50,898 nucleotides of DNA from an uncultured SAR86 cluster bacterium. Lineage in GTDB: Bacteria > Pseudomonadota > Gammaproteobacteria > Magnimaribacterales > Magnimaribacteraceae. The stretch is taken from assembly GCA_902574355.1 (NCBI GenBank), contig CACGNN010000009.1, forward strand, positions 1 through 50,898, written 5' to 3'. Both the position numbers and the translations under genes were made by a program. Of this stretch, positions 1 through 9,444 are shown piece by piece; positions within the stretch are counted from its first letter, which is position 1; every line of letters starts with the position of its first letter. The notes under the pieces were generated by a model. It did no database searches. It was not told where the DNA came from and saw only the letters and a list, made by a program, of their open reading frames with translations.

Positions 1-356
1 CGTTTGCGAATAAGCATAGTATAAGGGTTTCTAGTGTTAAAGATGCTAGTAAAGCCGTTCTCTGCAGTGGATTCCCGTCAAGGTTTGATTTTTCTAGTAA
101 ATCTGTAGAGAAATCATTCGAGATTTATAGAGATTTTGGGAAAGTTAGAATGTTGGGTGCAGCTTCACTTTCCATTTTACAAGTTGCAAGGGGCTCAGCT
201 GATGCTTATATAGAAAAGGATATTATGATATGGGATGTAGCTGCAGCTCTTGCAATCCTTCAAGGGGCGGGTGGCGAATTCACTATATCACCTGGTCGAT
301 TTGATAATTCACATGACATTTTCGCGAGTAACTGTCTAATAGAATTAAAAAAATAA
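1..356 (+). CDS. Inositol monophosphatase family protein (3' part only)
   Basis: The frame is open from the first bases of the window (codons begin at position 3) to the stop at 354-356, so only the last 117 residues are here. The C-terminal family signature is clear: IMIWDVAAALAILQGAGG, encoded at about 222-275, matches the WDxAAG-I-EAGG block whose Asp is a metal ligand. The family hydrolyses small phosphomonoesters (inositol phosphate, PAP, sugar phosphates) with Mg2+. Because a KdsB-like gene lies downstream in the same cluster, it could be the phosphatase for a sugar- or ulosonate-phosphate; that is inference. The metal-binding N-terminal half is outside the window. Confidence 0.85.
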   Translation, partial: FANKHSIRVSSVKDASKAVLCSGFPSRFDFSSKSVEKSFEIYRDFGKVRMLGAASLSILQVARGSADAYIEKDIMIWDVAAALAILQGAGGEFTISPGRFDNSHDIFASNCLIELKK

Positions 357-398
357 TATGTAGGTTGATACAGGATCTACTTTTACCGATGAACGCTA

Positions 399-2393
399 GT
401 GAACCGATATAGACTTGAAATAGATGGATTGCGTGCACTCGCTGTCTTGCCGGTTATTTTTTACCATGCCGGTTTTGATTTGTTTTCGGGTGGGTTTGTT
501 GGCGTCGACGTGTTCTTTGTCATAAGCGGATATTTGATAACATCTCTAATCATACAGCAAACAAAGGAAGGTAAATTCAGTTTGCTAGATTTTTACGAAA
601 GACGTGCAAGGAGAATTCTTCCAGCACTTTTTTTAGTAATGTTTTGCTCTATTCCTCTGGCATACCTTTTAATGAAGCCAAATCAGCTGGAGGCATTTTC
701 AGGGAGTCTAATAGCTGCGACCTTATTTTTCTCAAACATATTATTTTATGCGGAGTCTGATTATTTTGGCATAGCCAGCGAACTAAAACCGCTTTTACAT
801 ACGTGGTCTCTCGCTGTGGAAGAACAGTATTATTTATTTTTCCCCTTGTTGGTGTTGCTCATCGGCTCGGGAAAACTACTGCTAGCTTGCATATGTACTG
901 GGATTTTATTAAGTTTTTCTTTGTCTCAGTTTGGTGGGAATCTTTCTCTAGTGTACCCTTTTATTGAAAAAGAGTGGCTGTGGGTGGATGTCCCAAGTTG
1001 GGCATTTTTCAATACTCCTACACGTATATGGGAAATAATGACAGGTGCATTAATCGGTCTTTATCTGATTGAAAAAGATAAGTTTAAAGGAATTTATGGG
1101 GAAATTTCTGGTCTCCTCGGTATATGTCTTATTTTAGTTTCCGTTTTAGCATTTGAAAAATCTACTCCCCATCCAAGTATTTACACTTTGGCACCAGTTT
1201 TAGGTACTGCGCTAATTATTTTAGGAGCCTCTCCTAATACATTCGTTGGGAAGGTTTTGAGTACAAAGATTTTAGTAGCGGTGGGGCTAATTTCTTACAG
1301 TGCGTATTTATGGCATTACCCGTTATTTGCTTTTAGCAAGATTGCTATGACTACTGAAGAAAATCCTGGGATTCTTAACAATGAAATTATTCTGATTATG
1401 GCAACTTTTGTGTTTGCCTATCTCTCATTTAATTTCATAGAGAAACCTTTCAGAGACAGAAAAAAGATAACAAGAAAGCAAGTTACCATAGTCCTTTTTT
1501 CTTCGGCAGTGATTTTGGTATTGGCGGGAATCATAGGTAAATCAACAAGTGGATTCAAAAATCAATATTATGAGGCAATACTCCCGGAAAATAGGTTTCT
1601 TATAATTGACAGGGAACAACTTAATGAGCAGAGAAATTCTTTCTGGTCAATCTCTAGAAGGAATCAGATGGTTAAAAGTTTCGACAATGATGACCGCGAT
1701 AAAATATTAATAGTGGGAGATTCACACTCTGAAGATCTAGCCGCAGCATTTGAGACAAATTCTGATCTTTTCTATGCTGATTTTCAAGTTAGAAGACTGC
1801 CACTACTAGAAAAATGTTTCTCTCTAATACGATCTGTAGAGACTGATCGATTGTGCAATAGAATGATTTTAGATTATCAAAAAAGTTCGCTGCCAAATAA
1901 TGCCAATTATATTTTTCTATCAGCCAGATGGTCAGAGGATAGCATTGAATATTTAGCAGATTTTCATAACTGGCTTGGGGATAACGCTAAAAAAGTTATT
2001 TTTTTTGATAGAACAGCAGAGTATTCAGACACTGCGGATGTTGCGATGCTATTGGCAAATAAAAATAAAAATAAAAAAATTATCCCTGAAGTTGCAAACA
2101 AGTTTTTGTCGAAATATCGAAATGTTAAGTTAGATTCATTAAACCAGGAGCTTAATATTGTTGTTAAAAATTTGGGTTGGCCTATCATTGATCGACTTAG
2201 TTTAAGTTGTTCTTATGGCGATCAATGCGACTTCTTCAGCAGTGATGGACTACCTTACTACTCGGACTATGGTCATTGGACTGTCGCAGGATCTAAGTTT
2301 TTTGGTCAAAAACTCTTTGATGCGGGGTTTGGGGAAAGAATCAAAGAGCCCGATTTTGTGTTGTTTTCAATTAAATCTGAGGTTTCGGAATAA
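399..2393 (+). CDS. OafA/YrhL-type sugar O-acyltransferase with C-terminal SGNH domain
   Basis: 664 residues starting at GTG 399. Residues 1-380 form an acyltransferase-3 membrane domain with about ten hydrophobic helices. It carries the family motifs EIDGLRALAVLPVIFYHAG (catalytic His), VDVFFVISGYLI and HTWSLAVEEQYY. After one more helix a periplasmic SGNH domain follows, with the Ser block IVGDSHSED and the C-terminal Asp/His block SDYGHWTVAG. Proteins of this design move an acetyl group across the inner membrane and place it on O-antigen or other surface sugars, which fits the surrounding polysaccharide genes. The acceptor sugar cannot be read from sequence. An IMPase-like gene ends 42 bases upstream. 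Confidence 0.9.
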   Translation: MNRYRLEIDGLRALAVLPVIFYHAGFDLFSGGFVGVDVFFVISGYLITSLIIQQTKEGKFSLLDFYERRARRILPALFLVMFCSIPLAYLLMKPNQLEAFSGSLIAATLFFSNILFYAESDYFGIASELKPLLHTWSLAVEEQYYLFFPLLVLLIGSGKLLLACICTGILLSFSLSQFGGNLSLVYPFIEKEWLWVDVPSWAFFNTPTRIWEIMTGALIGLYLIEKDKFKGIYGEISGLLGICLILVSVLAFEKSTPHPSIYTLAPVLGTALIILGASPNTFVGKVLSTKILVAVGLISYSAYLWHYPLFAFSKIAMTTEENPGILNNEIILIMATFVFAYLSFNFIEKPFRDRKKITRKQVTIVLFSSAVILVLAGIIGKSTSGFKNQYYEAILPENRFLIIDREQLNEQRNSFWSISRRNQMVKSFDNDDRDKILIVGDSHSEDLAAAFETNSDLFYADFQVRRLPLLEKCFSLIRSVETDRLCNRMILDYQKSSLPNNANYIFLSARWSEDSIEYLADFHNWLGDNAKKVIFFDRTAEYSDTADVAMLLANKNKNKKIIPEVANKFLSKYRNVKLDSLNQELNIVVKNLGWPIIDRLSLSCSYGDQCDFFSSDGLPYYSDYGHWTVAGSKFFGQKLFDAGFGERIKEPDFVLFSIKSEVSE

Positions 2394-2629
2394 CAAAGTC
2401 CCCTTACCAAAGAAAATTATCTGGTTATTTATTTATGAATTTTCTATATATCTAGATGAGAACCTCAAGTGGATTCTAAATTTAAAATAACAGTATGTTC
2501 ACGCAAATTTTCTAAAAACCCTATAATACTTCATCAACTATTGTGTGCCGTTTACGAAATATTCGCTATGCAAGATCTGATTGAAAACAACAAAATATAA
2601 TTTTTACATACCTGAAAGAGAACTGAAAA

Positions 2630-3721
2630 ATGCTAATTAGACCTAAGAAAGCGCTTTTAAATCCGGATTTAATGCGACCCTCTGCACTAGATTCTCGACC
2701 GCGATCACAAGAGATGTTATGGCTGGATAAGAATGAAAATTTGGATAAGGAACTTTTGGCAGTAGCTACCGAAGTGCTCTCTTCAATTCCTTCAATAGCA
2801 CTGGCAACTTATCCTGATTCGGGTGAACTTTATAGAAAGTTAGGAGAATGGGTGGACGTGAATCCTGAAAGTTTGCTACTTACACCAGGTAGTGATGGAG
2901 CTATTCGCTTGGTTTTTGATGCGTTTGTCGAGAAAGACGATTCTGTTGTTCATCTTAGACCAACGTTTGCTATGTATGAAGTCTATGGACAAATGTTCGG
3001 CGCAAAGACAACCAAGATTGACTATTTTGCTACCAAAGACGGCCCGAAGATAGATATTGATCGTATTTTGAGTGTTTTATCTGAAAAGACTCCTAAGTTA
3101 CTGTGCATAGCAAATCCAGATAGCCCAACAGGATCCGTGCTTACGCCAGATGCTTTGGAGAGAATATTAAAGGTTTGTGAACAGGTCGGCACTGTACTTC
3201 TTTTGGATGAAGCATATCATCCATTTTTTGCTTGGACAGGTATTCCTTGGACTAAAAAATACAAAAACTTAATTGTTGTTCGAACCTTTGCTAAAGCTTG
3301 GGGGGCTGCCGGTTTACGCATTGGTTATGCCGTTGCTCATCCAGAAACATCGAAATTACTTCACAAGCTTAAACCTATGTATGAGACCAGTACTTTTGCT
3401 GTCGAGTTTATGACGAGAATGTTGGACCATCAACAAGCTATGAAAAAGTCAGTTTCATCAATTAATGAAGCTAAGACTTATTTTTGCGAAGAAATGGAAA
3501 GATTAGGCTTTAAGACTTTACCTACGGAAGGAAACTTTAGCCATGTTGCATTCGGAGAAAAGAGTGCGGTTCTGCATAGTGCACTTAAGAATCATGTGTT
3601 GTATCGTGAATCTTTTGATCATCCCTGCCTAGAAGGCTTTACTCGATTTAGTGTAGCCCCCAAGTTGGTCATGACCGAGGTTGTTGAAATTATTCAGAGG
3701 GCTTTAGAGGATCTAGTATGA
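2630..3721 (+). CDS. HisC-like class I/II PLP-dependent aminotransferase
   Basis: 363 residues, ATG 2630 behind AGAGAAC. It has the fold-type I layout of histidinol-phosphate aminotransferases: TPGSDGAIRLVFDAF near residue 85, NPDSPTG near 165, LLLDEAYHPF near 190 and the PLP-lysine block TFAKAWGAAGLRIGY (Lys222). It overlaps the next gene by four bases (ATGA), so the two are probably translationally coupled. Histidine genes are absent and the neighbours are a Gfo/Idh dehydrogenase and a CMP-sugar synthetase, so a role in aminating a keto sugar after oxidation is more likely than histidine synthesis. The exact substrate is unknown. Confidence 0.82.
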   Translation: MLIRPKKALLNPDLMRPSALDSRPRSQEMLWLDKNENLDKELLAVATEVLSSIPSIALATYPDSGELYRKLGEWVDVNPESLLLTPGSDGAIRLVFDAFVEKDDSVVHLRPTFAMYEVYGQMFGAKTTKIDYFATKDGPKIDIDRILSVLSEKTPKLLCIANPDSPTGSVLTPDALERILKVCEQVGTVLLLDEAYHPFFAWTGIPWTKKYKNLIVVRTFAKAWGAAGLRIGYAVAHPETSKLLHKLKPMYETSTFAVEFMTRMLDHQQAMKKSVSSINEAKTYFCEEMERLGFKTLPTEGNFSHVAFGEKSAVLHSALKNHVLYRESFDHPCLEGFTRFSVAPKLVMTEVVEIIQRALEDLV

Positions 3722-4815
3722 CTAATAATATTGTAAAAATTGGAATCATAGGCTGCGGACGTATATCTGGACATCATTGTAGTTCGATAGTTGAGACTAA
3801 AGGTGCAGAACTTGTCGCAGTTTGTGATTTGGATGTTGAAAGAGCAGAGGATTATCAAAATCTTTTTGATGCCAAAGCGTACAGTAATTATCATCATATG
3901 TTAGAGCAGAATCCTGATATTAATACTGTCGCTATCGTTACTCCTTCGGGCATGCACTATGAGCATGCTTTAGAGATAGTAACTAAATATAAAAAAAATA
4001 TAATTGTCGAAAAGCCTACATTTCTAAAGCCTTCCCAAGTTAGTGAAGTTTTTGAAAAAGCTTCTGAAGTAGGTGTAGAAATTTTTTCTGTCTTTCAAAA
4101 TCGTTATAACCTCGCGGTACAAAGAGTACTCAAAGGTTTAGCGGCTGGCGAATTAGGTAAAATAAGATCGATTGCTGTTCGAGTTCGGTGGTGTAGACCA
4201 CAGCGTTATTATGATCTTGCGCCATGGCGTGGAACATTTTCGATGGATGGGGGTTGCATGACTAACCAAGGTATCCATCATATCGATTTGTTGAGAAAAT
4301 TAGGTGGTAAGGTAACTAGTGTGTGTTGTGTAACGAAGACTCTTGGAGCTGAAATAGAAGTAGAGGATACTGCAGCTGCAACTCTGACTTTTAAAAATGG
4401 AGCGATTGGAACCCTAGAAATAACGACCGCAGCCCGACCTATTGACTATGAAGCGAGTATATCTTTGGTTTGTGAGAATGGATTAGCTCAAATTGGAGGT
4501 ATTGCTGTCAATGAATTGCAAGTGTACACTCCAGAACCGGCAGATTGTGAAAAATTTTCAGAAGATTTTTCAGGGAACGTTTATGGTTTGGGGCACGGAA
4601 AGATATATCAAGAGATCGTAGATCACTGTCAAGGGGTAAAAGATTTTCCTGTTACGTATGAAGATACGCTGGAAACTATCCAATTATTGAATTCATTTTA
4701 TTTATCAGATGAATGTAAAAATTGGATAGATGTTGAGTCAGCAGGGGATAGTAAAAGACTAGGCATTCTTGATGAAGAACTAGCTGATTTATATAGGACA
4801 GAGCCAAATAATTAG
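3718..4815 (+). CDS. Gfo/Idh/MocA family NAD(P)-dependent sugar oxidoreductase
   Basis: 365 residues. The N-terminal Rossmann domain starts with IGIIGCGRISGHHC (GxGxxG-type), followed by the VAIVTPSGMHYEHAL block and the family EKP motif in IVEKPTF (about residue 98). The C-terminal alpha/beta domain carries GGCMTNQGIHHIDLLRKLGG, whose paired His and Asp match the family's catalytic region. Members oxidise or reduce ring hydroxyls of sugars; in LPS clusters the usual role is making a 3- or 2-keto nucleotide sugar for a partner aminotransferase. The four-base overlap with the aminotransferase upstream supports such a pairing (inference). Confidence 0.88.
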   Translation: MTNNIVKIGIIGCGRISGHHCSSIVETKGAELVAVCDLDVERAEDYQNLFDAKAYSNYHHMLEQNPDINTVAIVTPSGMHYEHALEIVTKYKKNIIVEKPTFLKPSQVSEVFEKASEVGVEIFSVFQNRYNLAVQRVLKGLAAGELGKIRSIAVRVRWCRPQRYYDLAPWRGTFSMDGGCMTNQGIHHIDLLRKLGGKVTSVCCVTKTLGAEIEVEDTAAATLTFKNGAIGTLEITTAARPIDYEASISLVCENGLAQIGGIAVNELQVYTPEPADCEKFSEDFSGNVYGLGHGKIYQEIVDHCQGVKDFPVTYEDTLETIQLLNSFYLSDECKNWIDVESAGDSKRLGILDEELADLYRTEPNN

Positions 4816-4885
4816 CTGCAACTTGGGTTTATTTAAGAATACAAAAAAGATTTGTTACTTTTACTAGTTATCTGGGGGTTTAGAT

Positions 4886-5659
4886 ATGAAAATTATAGGA
4901 ATAGTACCAGTGCGAATGGCAGCCTCGAGATTTCCAGGGAAGCCTTTATATCCAATATTAGGAATGACATTACTTGAACATGTTTTTCTTAGGGCCAAGA
5001 TGTATAAGAACTGGTCCAGCTTAGCAGTAGCGACTTGTGATTTGGAAATTCATTCTTTTGCAGAAGATAAAGATTACCCTGTAATAATGACTGCTGATTA
5101 TCATACTCGGGCTTTAGATCGGGTAGCTGAAGCAGTTACTCTTTTAGAGGAGAGAGTTGATGATGATGATATTGTCGTCTGTGTTCAGGGTGACGAGCCT
5201 ATGATGCGTCCTGATATGATTGACGCAGTTGTTGACCCTTTAGTTGAAGACTCAACGAAGGCAGGAACTATCTTATGTATGCACATCACAGATGAGTCTA
5301 TATGGAGAAACCCTGATACAGTCAAGGTTGTTCATAATAGTTCTGGAGAGGTTCTGTATACTTCTAGGGAAACAATTCCATACTGTAAAGGTGAATTTTC
5401 TGCAGATCTAATGGCGAGGCGAGTCCACGGCATATTTGCATTTCGCTGGAGATATTTAAAAGAGTTTACTGAGCATCCTGAAACATACCTCGAGAAGGTT
5501 GAAGCGTGTGATAGTAATAGAATTCTTGACATGAAATTTAGGCAGTTTATTGCCCCTTATGATGCCATTCCTTCTTTTTCAGTTGACAGCCCGGGTGATG
5601 TTGATCTGGTAGAAAAACATATTCGTGAGGACGGAATTTGGGACCTTTACCAGCCATGA
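4886..5659 (+). CDS. KdsB-like CMP-ulosonate (CMP-Kdo type) cytidylyltransferase
   Basis: 257 residues, close to the usual KdsB length. The nucleotide-binding signature IVPVRMAASRFPGKPLYPI opens the protein, and VVCVQGDEPMMRPDMI (about residue 110) is the KdsB-type VQGDEP block. The C-terminal half has the family-like SFSVDSPGDVDLVEKHI ending. KdsB enzymes couple CTP and a 3-deoxy-octulosonic acid to CMP-Kdo. The central TGSDR-like block reads ADYHTRALDRVAEA, so it is a divergent member. Placed next to an aminotransferase and a dehydrogenase, it more likely activates a modified ulosonate for the polymer than core-LPS Kdo. A second, housekeeping kdsB would then be expected elsewhere. Confidence 0.82.
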   Translation: MKIIGIVPVRMAASRFPGKPLYPILGMTLLEHVFLRAKMYKNWSSLAVATCDLEIHSFAEDKDYPVIMTADYHTRALDRVAEAVTLLEERVDDDDIVVCVQGDEPMMRPDMIDAVVDPLVEDSTKAGTILCMHITDESIWRNPDTVKVVHNSSGEVLYTSRETIPYCKGEFSADLMARRVHGIFAFRWRYLKEFTEHPETYLEKVEACDSNRILDMKFRQFIAPYDAIPSFSVDSPGDVDLVEKHIREDGIWDLYQP

Positions 5660-5773
5660 ATGGGTTAATCTACTAAATTTTGATATATGTAAGACGCCAT
5701 ATATTGATTAATGAATATTATTAAGATCTTTATTTTTATAAATATTTTGCGCAATAATTTTTAAGGAATAAAT

Positions 5774-6553
5774 ATGAAAACTAAAACAAAGAACCAAGGG
5801 AAAAATGAAGAAAGATCTCTCGAATATTATAACAAGTGGGATACTGAAAAGACTTTAAAAAATTTAATAAAGAAATCTGACCCACTTATTTTTGATGTAG
5901 GTGCTAATAATGGTAGCTCAGTGAACGATTTCAAAGCTTGGTGGCCGGAGTCCCATATTCATTGTTTTGAACCACAGAAAGAATGCCTTCAAGATTTATT
6001 GGATACAGCAGCTTTATATGATGGAGCTGGTAGCGTAAAGATCAATAGCGTTGCAGTAGGGAGTGTGCCGACTAAGGAGGCTACTTTTTACACACATGAT
6101 ATTAATTCTGGTATCTCAGGTTTTAATAAGATAAATATGGAAAGTAAAGATTCAATAAACTTGAACAAATTGAGTGAGCAAGGGCACAGCGCCAAGCAGC
6201 AATACGCAGATACACTTAATCATGATAGAAAAGTTGAGGTGATTAGACTTGATGATTATGTCAATGCGATCGACACTAACTTGAATATAGATTTTCTCAA
6301 GATAGATACACAAGGTTTTGAGCCTGAGGTGTTTGATGGATTTGGTGATAAGTTAAGTAACGTTAATGTGGTCCTTACTGAATTATTATTTTTTGACTTT
6401 TATGAAAGAAGTTTATCTTTTTCAGATGTTGAGTTTTATCTGTTGAGGTCAGGTTTTTCAATTTATGACATAAGTCATATTTCAAAAAATCCTATGAATG
6501 GCAGGACAGACTGGGTTGATGTGATTTATGTGCATGAGCGTATGTTAAGGTAG
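5774..6553 (+). CDS. FkbM family SAM-dependent methyltransferase
   Basis: 259 residues, ATG 5774 with AAGGA at a normal distance. The SAM site LIFDVGANNGSSVNDF is at about residue 38, an acidic loop HCFEPQKECL follows, and the FkbM signature IDFLKIDTQGFEPEVFDGF is at about residue 175. The family O-methylates polyketides, sugars and glycans; in O-antigen clusters it usually caps or decorates a sugar. The N-terminal 20 residues are Lys-rich and polar with no membrane segment, so it is cytoplasmic. A second, unrelated methyltransferase begins eight bases after its stop. Confidence 0.85.
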   Translation: MKTKTKNQGKNEERSLEYYNKWDTEKTLKNLIKKSDPLIFDVGANNGSSVNDFKAWWPESHIHCFEPQKECLQDLLDTAALYDGAGSVKINSVAVGSVPTKEATFYTHDINSGISGFNKINMESKDSINLNKLSEQGHSAKQQYADTLNHDRKVEVIRLDDYVNAIDTNLNIDFLKIDTQGFEPEVFDGFGDKLSNVNVVLTELLFFDFYERSLSFSDVEFYLLRSGFSIYDISHISKNPMNGRTDWVDVIYVHERMLR

Positions 6554-6560
6554 TGGCGTT

Positions 6561-7307
6561 ATGAAAAATATCGTTTATGAAACGAAAGTTTTGTCCAGCC
6601 ACTATTCTTCGAACAGAGTGTCTTGGGATCAGTTTTATCCATCAGAGAAAAGATTGCTGGAGTCTATAGATCTGTCTTCTGATGGTTCAGTATTAGATAT
6701 TGGATGTGGCTGTGGAGGCCTCGGCCTTGCTCTGAAGGAAAGATTTTCTCTAACCAGGTACACAGGTGTTGACATTAATTCTGAAGCGGTAAAAGAAGGT
6801 AAGCAACTTAATCCATCGGCCTCACTATTTTGTGGTGATATCTTAGATTTAACAGATGCAGAACTCAGTAACAGATTATTTGATACTGTAATCTCTCTAA
6901 GTTGCATTGATTACAATATACGTTTCTCTGACATGTTGGATGTAGCTTGGAGGCATGTTGCTCCCGGAGGACGGTTTGTTGCAACGTTCCGCCTGTCTTT
7001 GGAAGAAGGCATAAATGACATTAATCTAAGTTATCAGCATATTAATTTTCATAATTTACAAGAAGGTGAGATAGCTCCATACGTAGTTCTCAATTTTCAA
7101 GAGCTTATCCAGCTATTAAAGAAATTTGATCCCTCTGAAATAAAAGCCTCTGGGTATTGGGGCCCGCCCGCAGGATCAGCGATTACTCCATATAAATTAG
7201 TATGCTTTGCTGCTTTCTCAATTTCTAAAAAATTAACATCAGATGATGCTCAAATAGTCTATGACCTTGATCTTCCCCCTGAATTTATAGCGTCATTAGA
7301 GAAATAA
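6561..7307 (+). CDS. Class I SAM-dependent methyltransferase
   Basis: 248 residues. The glycine-rich SAM motif SVLDIGCGCGGLGLAL is at about residue 43, followed by the acidic YTGVDINSEAV and a post-I region with FCGDILDL and VISLSCIDYN. The fold is that of a Rossmann-like methyltransferase. The C-terminal 100 residues have no motif I recognise and may hold the acceptor site. Its distance of eight bases from the FkbM gene suggests one transcript and work on the same glycan. The substrate (a sugar hydroxyl, amine or carboxylate) is not predictable. Confidence 0.8.
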   Translation: MKNIVYETKVLSSHYSSNRVSWDQFYPSEKRLLESIDLSSDGSVLDIGCGCGGLGLALKERFSLTRYTGVDINSEAVKEGKQLNPSASLFCGDILDLTDAELSNRLFDTVISLSCIDYNIRFSDMLDVAWRHVAPGGRFVATFRLSLEEGINDINLSYQHINFHNLQEGEIAPYVVLNFQELIQLLKKFDPSEIKASGYWGPPAGSAITPYKLVCFAAFSISKKLTSDDAQIVYDLDLPPEFIASLEK

Positions 7308-7512
7308 TTTAGGAACTTGATTCTTTAGAGATGCGGGATAAGCATAGAAGACCACTAAATATTGTTCTTTATTGCTGTTTTCATCGATAGACCAATAAAT
7401 ATTGATATGGTAAAAATTTGTAAATAATTTTTCATCTAGATAATACGGTTAAATAGAAAAAAATTAATAAGCGAGCTAATTTTGAGGTCATAATTAATGA
7501 GCTTACAAAGTA

Positions 7513-9393
7513 ATGGAAAATAATATACACATTTGGGACTCACAGTTACCTGTGAAGAGTTCTAATGCGCAGCTTTTGTTGTGGTGTTCCTATGATGAAA
7601 ATCTAAATAAAAAAATTGTTTCAGTTCAAAAATTAGTTGAAGATAATTATACGGTTTTAAAACAGCAGTATCTTAGTTGGATTTATAGTTTGGGAGAAAC
7701 TCGCAGTCAGGGAAAAAGGATCATAGATCACCTGCAAATTAGACCAGGATTTAGTTTTTGGTGGATGACACTTATTTCAGAAAAGTGTAACTATTCCGCC
7801 TCTCCACAGATTACAGATGCAATAAGACTATTAGCTTTTAATTTATGGTCCCTAGACAATCAAATTGACTCAGTAAGGATAACTAGTGATAACAAAGCAT
7901 TGGTTGAATGTGTTCAATATTGGTGTCGAGAACGTAAAATAAGATTTTCTTGGGATGGGCGATCAGAAAGAAAAGCTAAATCATCAATCTTAAGAAAACT
8001 TTATCATGTTTTGCCCCATACTTTACGGGCTTTAATTCAGTTATTCAGATACATTTGGACTCATTGGAGTCTGCGGGGCGTGGGATTAGACGAATGGAAT
8101 CAAAGTGATGCTGACATTACTTTTTTCTCCTACTTATCTAATTTAGATGAAAATGCTGAGAATAAAGGTGGTTTCAAGAGTAAATTATGGCCCCGATTGC
8201 CGGAAGAATTGTTAAAAAATGACTGCAAGACCAATTGGCTACACATATACTGTCCAGATCCTTCTCACCCAACATCAAGAGATGCAAAATTCAAGCTTGA
8301 GCAATTCAACAGGATAGGAGGCGGAGGCCAAGTGCACTCAGCCCTAGAGTCGTTTTTAAGCTGGTCGGTTGTATGCAAGACATTAGCAGATTGGTTAAGT
8401 ATATTAAAATTTACTAAACGCTTGGAGCCACGGATATCTAATATCAAATGTGGTGATATTCATTTATGGCCGCTATTTGAAGAAGAGTGGCGTTCGTCAT
8501 TAGCTGGAGCTCCATCAATATTAGCATCTTTAAATCTTAATTTATTAGAAGTAGCTGTTGGAATGTTACCTAAACAAAGAAAAGGAGTTTACCTATATGA
8601 GCAGCAAGCTTGGGAACTTGCTCTGATACATGCTTGGAGAAGTAATAAACATGAGATGCTGATAGGAGCGCAGCATGCAACAATGCTTGACTGGGATATG
8701 CGTTATTTCCATGATTCTCGAAATTATCAGCGACTAGATAACAATGATTTACCGATGCCTGACTTGGTTGCTATAAATGGTCCCGTAAGTCTAGAAAAAG
8801 CTTTGGATGCTGGATATCCTAAAGCTAAACTATTTGAGGTCGAAGCGCTGCGTTATTTGTATTTGCTTGATGGAATAAATAAAAATGATCTTTTATCTCT
8901 TAGCCATAAAGATGAAATAACTCTTCTTATTCTTGGAGACTATCTTGAATCAAATACTAAAATTCAGATGGAATTGCTTGTAGATACTCTTAAACAGTTT
9001 CCGATGGATATTGCAATTATTTTAAAGCCGCATCCGGCCTGCTGGATAGATCCTAATGATTACCCCTCCATTGATTTACAAGTAACGAGGAAGTCTTTAG
9101 AAGAATTGATGGATATTTGTGACTTAGCATATACTAGTCCAGTTACATCTGCCTCAGTCGATGTTTACTGTTCTGGTATGCCGGTGATAACTGCATTGGA
9201 TCCGAGCTCTCTTAACCTAAGCCCTCTGCGCAATTATGATGAAGTATTTTTTGTTAGCTCTCCTTCTGAGTTGTCTGATGCCTTGTACAGCATAAAGCAA
9301 GGAAGCAATAAAACTAATGATAAAAAGGAGTTTTTTACTCTCAATTCTGATTTAGGCCGCTGGAAAAAACTATTACTAGCTTCCGGAGCATAG
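7513..9393 (+). CDS. Large surface-carbohydrate biosynthesis protein (TIGR04326-like), putative GT-B glycosyltransferase with KPHP motif
   Basis: 626 residues, ATG 7513, no signal peptide. I recognise the overall pattern of the TIGR04326 family named for Leptospira O-antigen clusters, though no search was run. The C-terminal third looks like half of a GT-B enzyme: ITLLILGDYLES near residue 475, ILKPHPACW with KPHP at residues 505-508, then a Ser/Thr-rich TSPVTSASVDVYCSGMPVI block. A His-Pro motif followed by a Ser-rich helix is typical of bacterial sialyl- and Kdo-transferases, which use CMP-sugars. This fits the CMP-sugar synthetase gene at 4886-5659. A 205-base AT-rich gap without recognisable sites precedes it. 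Confidence 0.65.
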   Translation: MENNIHIWDSQLPVKSSNAQLLLWCSYDENLNKKIVSVQKLVEDNYTVLKQQYLSWIYSLGETRSQGKRIIDHLQIRPGFSFWWMTLISEKCNYSASPQITDAIRLLAFNLWSLDNQIDSVRITSDNKALVECVQYWCRERKIRFSWDGRSERKAKSSILRKLYHVLPHTLRALIQLFRYIWTHWSLRGVGLDEWNQSDADITFFSYLSNLDENAENKGGFKSKLWPRLPEELLKNDCKTNWLHIYCPDPSHPTSRDAKFKLEQFNRIGGGGQVHSALESFLSWSVVCKTLADWLSILKFTKRLEPRISNIKCGDIHLWPLFEEEWRSSLAGAPSILASLNLNLLEVAVGMLPKQRKGVYLYEQQAWELALIHAWRSNKHEMLIGAQHATMLDWDMRYFHDSRNYQRLDNNDLPMPDLVAINGPVSLEKALDAGYPKAKLFEVEALRYLYLLDGINKNDLLSLSHKDEITLLILGDYLESNTKIQMELLVDTLKQFPMDIAIILKPHPACWIDPNDYPSIDLQVTRKSLEELMDICDLAYTSPVTSASVDVYCSGMPVITALDPSSLNLSPLRNYDEVFFVSSPSELSDALYSIKQGSNKTNDKKEFFTLNSDLGRWKKLLLASGA

Positions 9394-9444
9394 ATTTAGT
9401 TAAGATATTCTTCTAATCCTGAATAAAAGTGAGGCAACTAACCC

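Noticed and set aside
2215-2490. Overlapping + strand ORF at the end of the acyltransferase gene
   Set aside because: It reads the acyltransferase 3' end in another frame and continues into the spacer; no motif or ribosome site.
2394-2629. Possible small gene between the acyltransferase and the aminotransferase
   Set aside because: No ORF with a ribosome site or recognisable motif was found on either strand; only AT-rich spacer.
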